DNA of 6,247 nucleotides from the NCBI GenBank assembly GCA_027483785.1, contig JAIXTU010000003.1, forward strand, positions 1 through 6,247, written 5' to 3'. The translations under genes and the position numbers were made by a program. The first letter of the stretch is position 1. Every line of letters starts with the position of its first letter. This DNA comes from Flavobacterium sp. Its GTDB lineage: Bacteria > Bacteroidota > Bacteroidia > Flavobacteriales > Flavobacteriaceae. This document shows positions 1 to 6,056 of this stretch, piece after piece. The notes beneath the pieces were generated by a model that was not told the origin of the DNA, searched no databases, and was given only the letters and a program-made list of their open reading frames with translations.

Positions 1-60
1 AATCTAAAGCTTTCATTTCAAGCGATCTAACAAAGGTTTTTATGTCGAACTCACGTTAAC
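1..60. other. Unresolved flank downstream of recQ
   Basis: These 60 bases lie beyond the recQ stop and contain no complete gene and no hairpin followed by a T tract. Two readings are possible. On the minus strand an ATG at 16-14 opens a frame beginning MKALD that would leave the window, 44 bases after the recQ stop, which would suit a next gene in the same direction. On the plus strand, a frame open from the window edge ends with TAA at 57-59, which would be the tail of a convergent gene ending one base before the recQ stop. Too little sequence is present to choose. Confidence 0.3.
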
Positions 61-2256
61 TTAGTTCGCTACTTCGCTGATAAATTTAATACGCATCAAT
101 CGCAATTCATCAATATCGTATTCGCCGTCGAATTCTTTTAGTGCCTCTTCAATGCGATCGGTTTCCGACTCCATAAAATACTCGTGAATTTCTTCTTGCT
201 GATCTTCGTCGAGAATATCGTCGATCCAATACTTGATATTTAGTTTGGTTCCGGCGTACACAATTTGCTCCATTTCTTTCAGCAAGGCATCCATGGTTAA
301 GCCTTTGGCCGATGCGATATCGTCGAGCGACAGTTTCCGATCGATGTTTTGAATGATGTACAATTTGTTAGCCGAATTTGCACCGGTAGATTTTACCACC
401 AAATCGTCCGGACGAATGATATCGTTGTCTTCCACGTAGCGATTGATCATTTCCACGAATTCTTTACCGTATTTTTTGGCTTTGCCCTCTCCTACTCCGT
501 GCACATTGCTCAGTTCATCGAGCGTGGTTGGATATTTGAGTGCCATATCTTCGAGCGATGGATCTTGGAAAACCACAAACGGAGGAACGCCCGCTTTCTT
601 GGCCACTTTCTTGCGTAAATCGCGGAGTATAGCCATCAAAGCTTCGTCGGCAGTTCCCGAAGATTTACTTGCGGTAACTATAGAATCGTCTTCATTTTCA
701 TCATATTCATGATCTTCCGACATCATAAACGAAGTTGGATGATCGATGTAATCCAAACCTTTTTCGGTAACCTTTAAAATTCCGTAGGTTTCAATGTCTT
801 TTGTAAGCAGACCTTCTACCAAAACTTGTCGGATTAACGCCATCCAGTAACGCTCGTCGTGTTTTTCACCGGAACCAAAAAAAGTCTGGGAATCGGTTCT
901 ATGCGCTTTTATGACTGCGTTTACTTTACCTATTAAAGTATAAATGACTTCTTTTGCTTTATAAAGGTGTTTGGTATCGCGAACCACTTTCAACAATTTT
1001 ACGACTTGATCCTGCGCTTCTGCTTTCGATTTTGGATTGCGCACGTTGTCGTCCATATCGGCGCCTTCTCCGTTTTCGCCGTCGAACTCTTCTCCAAAAT
1101 AATGTAGTAGGAATTTTCTTCGCGACATCGAGGTTTCTGCGTAAGCAACTACTTCCTGTAATAATGCGAATCCGATTTCTTGTTCGGCAACGGGTTTACC
1201 CGACATGAACTTTTCGAGTTTCTCGACATCTTTATAGGAGTAATAAGCCAAGCAGTAGCCTTCGCCGCCGTCGCGACCTGCACGACCCGTTTCTTGATAA
1301 TAACTTTCTAAACTTTTAGGAATGTCGTGATGAATAACAAAACGAACGTCGGGTTTATCGATTCCCATACCAAAGGCAATGGTAGCCACAACCACATCTA
1401 CGTCTTCCATGAGGAACATATCTTGATTTTTGGCGCGCGTTTTTGCATCGAGGCCGGCGTGATACGGCACAGCGCTGATGCCGTTAACTTGTAATACTTG
1501 GGCGATGGCTTCTACTTTTTTGCGACTTAAGCAATAAATAATTCCCGACTTTCCTTTGTATTGACGGATAAATCGAATGATATCCGCCTCGACATTTTTG
1601 GTTTTTGGACGTACATCGTAAAATAAATTCGGACGGTTAAACGACGCTTTAAAAGTTTTTGCATCGATCATATCCAAATTTTTCAAGATATCTTCTTGAA
1701 CTTTTGGCGTTGCGGTTGCGGTTAACCCGATTACGGGAACTTCGCCCAATTGTTTGATGATATGTCGCAAATTGCGGTATTCCGGACGGAAGTCGTGCCC
1801 CCATTCTGAAATACAGTGCGCTTCGTCTATGGCTACAAAAGAAATGGGCACAGATCGTAAAAACTGAACATATTCCTCTTTTGTAAGCGATTCGGGCGCA
1901 ACATAGAGAAGTTTGGTGACACCATTTGTGATGTCTTTTTTAACCTGATTGATTTCCGTTTTATTCAGCGAAGAGTTTAAAACATGAGCAACTCCTTCCT
2001 TGTCGGAAAGGCTTCGAATGGCATCGACTTGATTTTTCATCAAGGCAATAAGCGGCGAAACAACGATAGCTGTTCCTTCTAAAACAAGCGCTGGAAGCTG
2101 GTAGCAGAGCGACTTACCGCCGCCGGTTGGCATTATAACAAAAGTATTTTGATTGGCGAGAATACTCCGAATTACCTGTTCTTGAAGCCCTTTAAAGCTG
2201 TCAAAACCAAAGTGTTTCTTGAGCTCATTATGAATGTCGATTTCCTTATTATTCAT
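61..2256 (-). CDS. recQ: ATP-dependent DNA helicase RecQ (zinc-cysteine-less, with C-terminal extension)
   Basis: Superfamily 2 3'-5' DNA helicase acting in recombinational repair and replication-fork processing. At 731 residues it is longer than E. coli RecQ (about 609). Visible motifs: motif 0 around F21-Q25, Walker A PTGGGKS at 43-49, DEAH at 144-147 followed by the aromatic-rich loop CISEWGHDFRP (148-158), LTATATP at 178-184, motif V around 290-302, and motif VI QETGRAGRDG starting at Q321. A winged-helix (RQC) region spans about 408-510, an acidic linker about 514-530, and an HRDC domain about 536-612. Residues 613-731 form a further domain that resembles the helix-turn-helix extension of some RecQ proteins and has a very acidic tail. 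Oddly, the zinc-binding subdomain has no cysteine: S378 sits where the first ligand should be, and 392-408 replaces the CxxCxxC segment. The ATG start follows no Shine-Dalgarno sequence, as is normal in this phylum. Divergent from kdsD. Confidence 0.96.
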   Translation of the reverse strand: MNNKEIDIHNELKKHFGFDSFKGLQEQVIRSILANQNTFVIMPTGGGKSLCYQLPALVLEGTAIVVSPLIALMKNQVDAIRSLSDKEGVAHVLNSSLNKTEINQVKKDITNGVTKLLYVAPESLTKEEYVQFLRSVPISFVAIDEAHCISEWGHDFRPEYRNLRHIIKQLGEVPVIGLTATATPKVQEDILKNLDMIDAKTFKASFNRPNLFYDVRPKTKNVEADIIRFIRQYKGKSGIIYCLSRKKVEAIAQVLQVNGISAVPYHAGLDAKTRAKNQDMFLMEDVDVVVATIAFGMGIDKPDVRFVIHHDIPKSLESYYQETGRAGRDGGEGYCLAYYSYKDVEKLEKFMSGKPVAEQEIGFALLQEVVAYAETSMSRRKFLLHYFGEEFDGENGEGADMDDNVRNPKSKAEAQDQVVKLLKVVRDTKHLYKAKEVIYTLIGKVNAVIKAHRTDSQTFFGSGEKHDERYWMALIRQVLVEGLLTKDIETYGILKVTEKGLDYIDHPTSFMMSEDHEYDENEDDSIVTASKSSGTADEALMAILRDLRKKVAKKAGVPPFVVFQDPSLEDMALKYPTTLDELSNVHGVGEGKAKKYGKEFVEMINRYVEDNDIIRPDDLVVKSTGANSANKLYIIQNIDRKLSLDDIASAKGLTMDALLKEMEQIVYAGTKLNIKYWIDDILDEDQQEEIHEYFMESETDRIEEALKEFDGEYDIDELRLMRIKFISEVAN

Positions 2257-2279
2257 GCGATAAAAAAGGGGATTTTACT

Positions 2280-2287
2280 TAATTTTG
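2280..2287 (+). promoter_or_regulatory. Candidate -7 promoter element for the kdsD operon
   Basis: TAATTTTG is a full match to the Bacteroidota -7 consensus TAnnTTTG and lies in the only sizeable non-coding gap of the window. It would give a transcript start near 2291-2294 and a leader of roughly 50 bases before the kdsD ATG. No good TTTG -33 element is seen at the usual spacing upstream, where the sequence is already the start of recQ, so the call rests on the -7 box and position alone. Confidence 0.45.
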
Positions 2288-2295
2288 CAATACTA
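2288..2295 (-). promoter_or_regulatory. Candidate -7 promoter element for recQ
   Basis: Read on the minus strand this is TAGTATTG, one mismatch from TAnnTTTG. It directly abuts the plus-strand box of the kdsD promoter and would start recQ transcription near 2281-2284, leaving a leader of about 25 bases. A TTTG on the minus strand at 2324-2321 is a possible -33 element, but its spacing of 25 bases is longer than the usual 19-21. Confidence 0.3.
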
Positions 2296-2345
2296 AAAGT
2301 ACAACATTCCTCTGAATCTACAAATACTTCTCAAGTACACTTTTC

Positions 2346-3308
2346 ATGACGCAAATAAACATCCTTGATACCGCCAAACGAACGATTTTATCTGAAAGTA
2401 AGGCGATTGAAAAGTTGGCAGACTTATTAACTCCCGATTTTGTTTCGGCAGTGGAAGCGATACTTTCGATGAAAGGTCGTTTAGTGGTTACCGGAATTGG
2501 AAAAAGTGCCATCATTGCCCAAAAAATTGTAGCTACTTTAAACAGTACCGGAACGCCTTCCTTATTTCTTCATGCTTCCGAAGCCATTCACGGCGATTTA
2601 GGTATGGTGCAAGCGGGCGATGTTGTTATTTGCATCAGCAAAAGTGGCAACAGTCCGGAAATTAAAGTACTTGCGCCAATTATTAAACGCTTTGGAAATA
2701 CCTTAATTGGAATGACTGGCAATACGCATTCATTTTTAGCGCAACAATCCGATTTAGTTCTCGACACAACTGTAACCGAAGAGGCTTGTCCAATTAATTT
2801 AGCACCCACGTCCTCAACGACGGCCCAACTGGTTATGGGCGATGCTTTGGCGGTGACTTTAATGGAAATGAAGCAGTTTACTGCCGAAGATTTTGCCAAG
2901 TATCATCCGGGCGGCGCTTTGGGTAAGAAATTATTGCTTCGCGTAAAAGATATGCTCGCCAATACGCTTAAACCGCAAGTGAGTCCAGACACTTCAATAA
3001 AAGCAACTATTTTCGAAATTTCTGAAAAGCGTTTAGGCGTGGCAGCTGTGGTCGATCAAGGTAAAGTAGTTGGTATTATTACCGATGGCGATATTCGTAG
3101 AATGCTGAATAAAACGGACAGTATTAGTGGTTTAACGGCAAAAGATGTTATGACGGTGCATCCAAAAACCATCACGTCGAACACAATGGTTGTTGATGCT
3201 TTGAATATTTTGGAAGATTTTTCGATTACACAGCTTGTCGTAGTTGACAACGATGAGTATAAAGGTGTACTTCATTTACACGATATTTTAAAAGAAGGAA
3301 TAGTATAA
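2346..3308 (+). CDS. kdsD: Arabinose-5-phosphate isomerase, KpsF/KdsD family
   Basis: Cytoplasmic aldose-ketose isomerase that converts D-ribulose 5-phosphate to D-arabinose 5-phosphate, the first committed precursor of Kdo in lipopolysaccharide. The 320 residues have the full family layout: an N-terminal SIS sugar-isomerase domain (about 30-190) and two CBS domains (about 202-258 and 268-320). The SIS signature GIGKS is at 50-54 and the HGDLGM segment begins at H82. Residues K53, E105, E146 and H187 fall where E. coli KdsD has its catalytic K59, E111, E152 and H193, all with the same offset of six; HPGGALGKK follows at 187-195. All key residues are therefore kept. KdsD, KpsF and GutQ paralogues cannot be separated from sequence alone, but the nearby lptB favours the housekeeping lipopolysaccharide role. 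First gene of the operon, behind the candidate promoter at 2280; its TAA overlaps the tatC ATG (TAATG). Confidence 0.94.
   Translation: MTQINILDTAKRTILSESKAIEKLADLLTPDFVSAVEAILSMKGRLVVTGIGKSAIIAQKIVATLNSTGTPSLFLHASEAIHGDLGMVQAGDVVICISKSGNSPEIKVLAPIIKRFGNTLIGMTGNTHSFLAQQSDLVLDTTVTEEACPINLAPTSSTTAQLVMGDALAVTLMEMKQFTAEDFAKYHPGGALGKKLLLRVKDMLANTLKPQVSPDTSIKATIFEISEKRLGVAAVVDQGKVVGIITDGDIRRMLNKTDSISGLTAKDVMTVHPKTITSNTMVVDALNILEDFSITQLVVVDNDEYKGVLHLHDILKEGIV
3295..3299 (+). promoter_or_regulatory. Shine-Dalgarno-like AAGGA before tatC
   Basis: AAGGA lies inside the last codons of kdsD, eight bases before the tatC ATG, a good spacing for ribosome binding. It is the only convincing Shine-Dalgarno match before any start in the window; the other starts are preceded by A-rich or T-rich sequence. 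Because Bacteroidota make little use of this motif it may simply reflect the kdsD codons for Lys-Glu-Gly. Confidence 0.35.
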
Positions 3309-4141
3309 TGGCTGAAAAAAGCATGAAAGAGATGACTTTTTTAGATCATCTTGAAGCACTTCGCTGGATGTTGATTCGCAGCACTGTTGCCATTTTAATA
3401 TGTGCTGTGGTGGCGTATTTCTTCATTGATTTTATCTTTGCTGATATCATCTTTGCTGCAACACGACCCGATTTTATCACCTATGAATTCTTTTGTGAAA
3501 CCACCAAGTACTTAGGTCTCGACGACGAATCGACCTGTGTAAAGGATTTTAGTTTCATTATCCAAAATACGAATGTTGGCGGACAATTTTCCATTTTCAT
3601 TTGGACGTGCATTGCCGCGGGTTTTATCCTCGGATTTCCGTACATCCTTTTTGAAATTTGGAAATTCATCAAGCCGGCATTATATGAGAAGGAACGAAAA
3701 ATGGCAATCGCATTTGTATTCGTTACTTCTTTACTTTTTTTCCTCGGTGTCTTGTTCGGATTTTACTTGGTCGTGCCGTTATCGGTAAATTTCTTCGCAA
3801 CTTTTGTAGTGAGCGATACGATTGTGAACCAATTTAACGTTGATTCGTACATATCGATGGTAAAAACTTCGCTTATTGCCTCTGGCTTGGTTTTTGAACT
3901 GCCGGTAATCATCTATTTCTTAGCCAAACTCGGTCTGGTAACGGCAGAATTTCTAAGAAAATACCGAAGATTTGCAATCGTAATTATATTGATTATCGCA
4001 GCAATCGTTACGCCGCCCGATGTAACCTCGCAATTATTGGTAAGTATTCCGATACTGGTGCTGTACGAATGCAGTATTTTTATCGCTAAAGTAGTAGTAA
4101 ATAATCGTTTGAAAAATGAGCAATCTAGTAACCGAATTTAA
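3308..4141 (+). CDS. tatC: Sec-independent protein translocase subunit TatC
   Basis: Polytopic inner-membrane protein that recognises twin-arginine signal peptides and forms the receptor core of the Tat translocase with TatA/TatB-type partners, none of which is encoded here. The 277 residues show six hydrophobic segments at roughly 22-49, 95-118, 133-158, 186-207, 218-236 and 240-258. Family landmarks are FLDHLEALR at 11-19, PALYEKERK at 123-131 (E129 matching E. coli E103), FELP at 196-199 (E197 matching E170) and TPPD at 235-238 (D238 matching D211). It is about 20 residues longer than E. coli TatC, largely through a longer first periplasmic loop (about 50-94) holding two cysteines, C63 and C77. 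At the position of E. coli E15 this protein has A17, with a glutamate one residue earlier (E16). The start overlaps the kdsD stop by one base and has an AAGGA upstream. Confidence 0.95.
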   Translation: MAEKSMKEMTFLDHLEALRWMLIRSTVAILICAVVAYFFIDFIFADIIFAATRPDFITYEFFCETTKYLGLDDESTCVKDFSFIIQNTNVGGQFSIFIWTCIAAGFILGFPYILFEIWKFIKPALYEKERKMAIAFVFVTSLLFFLGVLFGFYLVVPLSVNFFATFVVSDTIVNQFNVDSYISMVKTSLIASGLVFELPVIIYFLAKLGLVTAEFLRKYRRFAIVIILIIAAIVTPPDVTSQLLVSIPILVLYECSIFIAKVVVNNRLKNEQSSNRI

Positions 4142-4469
4142 CGAATACCGTTCTAAAATGAATGAAAAACTGCTTTCCGACCCGAACAAGGTTGTGAAAC
4201 GCATTTTCAATTTAGATACCAATGCCTATCAAGAAGGTGCACTCGACGTGAAAACAAAAGAGCTTTTGGGCTTGGTAGCGTCGACTGTTTTGCGTTGCGA
4301 CGATTGCGTTAAATACCACTTGGAAACCAGCTACAAACACGGCGTTACCAAAGAAGAAATGATGGAAGCCATGGGAATTGCTACTCTTGTTGGCGGAACC
4401 ATAGTAATTCCGCATTTGCGCCGAGCATACGAGTTTTGGGAAGCTTTAGAAGAACAATCAAGCCAATAA
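4116..4469 (+). CDS. Carboxymuconolactone decarboxylase / AhpD-family protein
   Basis: Small (117 residue) all-helical protein of the AhpD-like fold. Members include thiol-dependent alkylhydroperoxidases and carboxymuconolactone decarboxylases; this one has the redox type of active site. CDDC at C61-C64 is a CxxC dithiol, followed by H68 and preceded by E49. The spacings E49-C61 (12), C61-C64 (3) and C64-H68 (4) equal those of M. tuberculosis AhpD E118, C130, C133 and H137, while the AhpD H132 position is D63. Peroxide reduction or reduction of a partner protein is thus plausible, but the substrate cannot be read from the sequence and no ahpC or other peroxiredoxin lies nearby. No signal peptide or membrane segment is seen, so it should be cytoplasmic. 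The ATG lies inside tatC (26-base overlap, different frame); a later ATG at M15 is possible but the longer start is preferred for coupling. Confidence 0.85.
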   Translation: MSNLVTEFNEYRSKMNEKLLSDPNKVVKRIFNLDTNAYQEGALDVKTKELLGLVASTVLRCDDCVKYHLETSYKHGVTKEEMMEAMGIATLVGGTIVIPHLRRAYEFWEALEEQSSQ

Positions 4470-4471
4470 AA

Positions 4472-5221
4472 ATGATTTTACGCGCAGATAATTTAGTTAA
4501 AACCTATAAAGGAAGAAGCGTCGTAAAAGGCGTTTCAGTGGAAGTAAATCAGGGTGAAATCGTCGGATTACTCGGCCCTAATGGTGCTGGAAAAACAACC
4601 TCATTTTACATGATTGTTGGTTTGGTGAAGCCCAACGCAGGCAACATCTATCTCGACGACTTAGAAATTACCGATTACCCGATGTACAAACGAGCGCAGC
4701 AAGGTATTGGGTATTTAGCGCAAGAAGCATCTGTTTTCCGTAAATTGAGTATTGAAGACAATATTTTAAGCGTTTTACAACTTACGAATCTCACAAAAGA
4801 ACAGCAAGTTGCGAAAATGGAGTCGCTTTTAGACGAATTTTCGCTGCAACACATACGTACCAATCGCGGCGATTTACTCTCTGGAGGTGAACGCCGACGC
4901 ACTGAAATTGCACGTTGCTTGGCTACCGATCCGAAATTTATTCTTCTAGACGAACCTTTCGCTGGTGTTGATCCTGTTGCTGTTGAAGATATTCAACGAA
5001 TCGTAGCGCAACTCAAAAACAAAAACATCGGAATTTTAATTACCGACCACAATGTTCAAGAAACGCTTGCCATTACCGACAAAACCTATCTGATGTTTGA
5101 AGGCGGCATCTTAAAAGCAGGCGTTCCTGAAGAATTGGTACAAGACGAAGTTGTTCGTCGCGTATATCTTGGTCAGAATTTCGAGTTACGCAAGAAAAAA
5201 TTAGACTTTACCGCCCAATAG
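4472..5221 (+). CDS. lptB: Lipopolysaccharide export ABC transporter ATP-binding protein LptB
   Basis: Cytoplasmic ATPase that, with LptF and LptG, extracts lipopolysaccharide from the inner membrane and drives it through the Lpt bridge to the outer membrane. The 249 residues contain Walker A GPNGAGKTT at 35-43, Q-loop Q84, the F89-R90 pair matching the LptB residues that contact LptF/LptG, signature LSGGERRR at 136-143, Walker B ILLDEP at 157-162 with catalytic E161, and switch H193. LSGGERRR and the YLAQEASVFR segment are typical of LptB rather than of other ABC ATPases. A frame extension to an ATG at 4436 exists, but the ATG at 4472 is preferred: the product then begins MILRADNL as in the family, and the start is only two bases after the preceding stop. 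A short basic C-terminal tail follows the conserved core. Tail-to-tail overlap of 14 bases with the GH25 gene. Confidence 0.95.
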   Translation: MILRADNLVKTYKGRSVVKGVSVEVNQGEIVGLLGPNGAGKTTSFYMIVGLVKPNAGNIYLDDLEITDYPMYKRAQQGIGYLAQEASVFRKLSIEDNILSVLQLTNLTKEQQVAKMESLLDEFSLQHIRTNRGDLLSGGERRRTEIARCLATDPKFILLDEPFAGVDPVAVEDIQRIVAQLKNKNIGILITDHNVQETLAITDKTYLMFEGGILKAGVPEELVQDEVVRRVYLGQNFELRKKKLDFTAQ

Positions 5222-6056
5222 TTAGTCGGTTTAACGCCTCACTATTACCTCGGTAAATATTCAAATCTACCGATCCACGGATGCCTGGAATTGATCCGGA
5301 TTCAGAAAATTGCCAAAAAAGCTGCTGCGATGGAAATTCTCTTTGTGTAACAGTATACGCGGCAATCCAAAAACGATATCCAGAAAATTCTTCTTGTAAA
5401 AACGCTTCTTTAAATTTCTTTCCCGAATAAATAATTGGTTTAACGCCGTAATGCGCTTCCACAAGGCTCAGCCAATTGCGCAAACCTTTACGCAGATTAT
5501 GCAAGCTTTGTACTGAAGAAACGCGCTCGATATCTAAAATTGGAGGTAAATCGCCGGGCTTTAGCTGCACGGTTTTTATGAAGTTTTCCGCTTGCGCAGA
5601 AGAATTCTCGTCCGGACGAAAATAATGATAAGCGCCTCGAATAACAGCTAATTTGCGAACAGCTTTCCAGTTGCTTTTAAATTGTTTGTCGACATAATTA
5701 GTTCCAGCTGTGGCGCGCAATACCACAAACTCGATGGGCTTTCCATACGCAGAGTCAACTTCCTGCCAACGAATCCGACCTTGATACTCGGAGACATCGA
5801 TACCAAATGTACTCTTCGGAAAACTCGTAAATACTTCTTTGGTACGCTGTTTGGTGTTCGTTGCGTTGCTGGCTCGTTGTTCGTAACGATCTGTTACAAA
5901 GCCTAAATACCGCAACAACGTGGCTTTATTCCATACAATTAAAAGCGCAAGAGTTCCACACAGTAGTAATATGAGAAAAATTCGATTGCGAAGCTGATTT
6001 TTCGGATTCGATTTTCGCCTAGGCGCTCGTTTTCTGGGATTTACGTTCCGTGGCAT
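5208..6056 (-). CDS. Membrane-anchored glycoside hydrolase family 25 muramidase
   Basis: Predicted N-acetylmuramidase (lysozyme of the GH25 type) that cuts the MurNAc-GlcNAc bond of peptidoglycan. Residues 1-25 carry ten Arg/Lys and no acidic residue, followed by one hydrophobic segment at about 26-42, so the protein should be tethered in the inner membrane with the catalytic part in the periplasm. After a spacer (about 43-80), the GH25 barrel fills 83-282: GIDVSEYQG at 85-93 with D87, VVLRATAG at 111-118, GAYHYFRP at 141-148, LDIE at 174-177 giving the catalytic DxE pair D175/E177, then IYSG, FWIAAY and a terminal FWQFSESG strand. All expected active-site acids are present. There is no lipobox. 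The ATG lies within the end of the upstream pssA-like gene (38-base overlap), suggesting translational coupling. Its role could be wall remodelling or attack on other bacteria; the sequence does not decide. Confidence 0.9.
   Translation of the reverse strand: MPRNVNPRKRAPRRKSNPKNQLRNRIFLILLLCGTLALLIVWNKATLLRYLGFVTDRYEQRASNATNTKQRTKEVFTSFPKSTFGIDVSEYQGRIRWQEVDSAYGKPIEFVVLRATAGTNYVDKQFKSNWKAVRKLAVIRGAYHYFRPDENSSAQAENFIKTVQLKPGDLPPILDIERVSSVQSLHNLRKGLRNWLSLVEAHYGVKPIIYSGKKFKEAFLQEEFSGYRFWIAAYTVTQREFPSQQLFWQFSESGSIPGIRGSVDLNIYRGNSEALNRLTIGR

Noticed and set aside
349..618. Open plus-strand frames of 80-90 codons antisense to recQ (for example 349-618 and 443-712)
   Set aside because: They lie wholly within the strongly supported recQ gene, resemble no known family and have compositions expected of an opposite-strand reading.
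2297..2338. Repeated AAGTAC at 2297-2302 and 2333-2338 as an operator in the recQ-kdsD gap
   Set aside because: Six bases twice in an AT-rich spacer is close to chance and the copies are not symmetrically placed about either start.
4436..4471. Upstream in-frame ATG giving lptB twelve extra residues
   Set aside because: The extension lies inside the preceding gene, has no counterpart in the LptB family, and the ATG at 4472 gives the usual MILRADNL start two bases after the preceding stop.
5217..5246. Inverted repeat AATAGT/ACTATT as a terminator between lptB and the GH25 gene
   Set aside because: The stem is only six AT-rich pairs with an 18-base loop and no T tract, far too weak for an intrinsic terminator.
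5228..5447. Direct repeat GGTTTAACGCC at 5228-5238 and 5437-5447
   Set aside because: One copy spans the codons of ALNR and the other those of GVKP in a different frame, with no further similarity around them; chance is sufficient.
5952..5980. Lipoprotein cleavage site at C33 of the GH25 protein
   Set aside because: The residues before the cysteine are Leu-Leu-Leu, without the small residue needed at -1, and hydrophobic sequence continues after it; a plain membrane anchor fits better.
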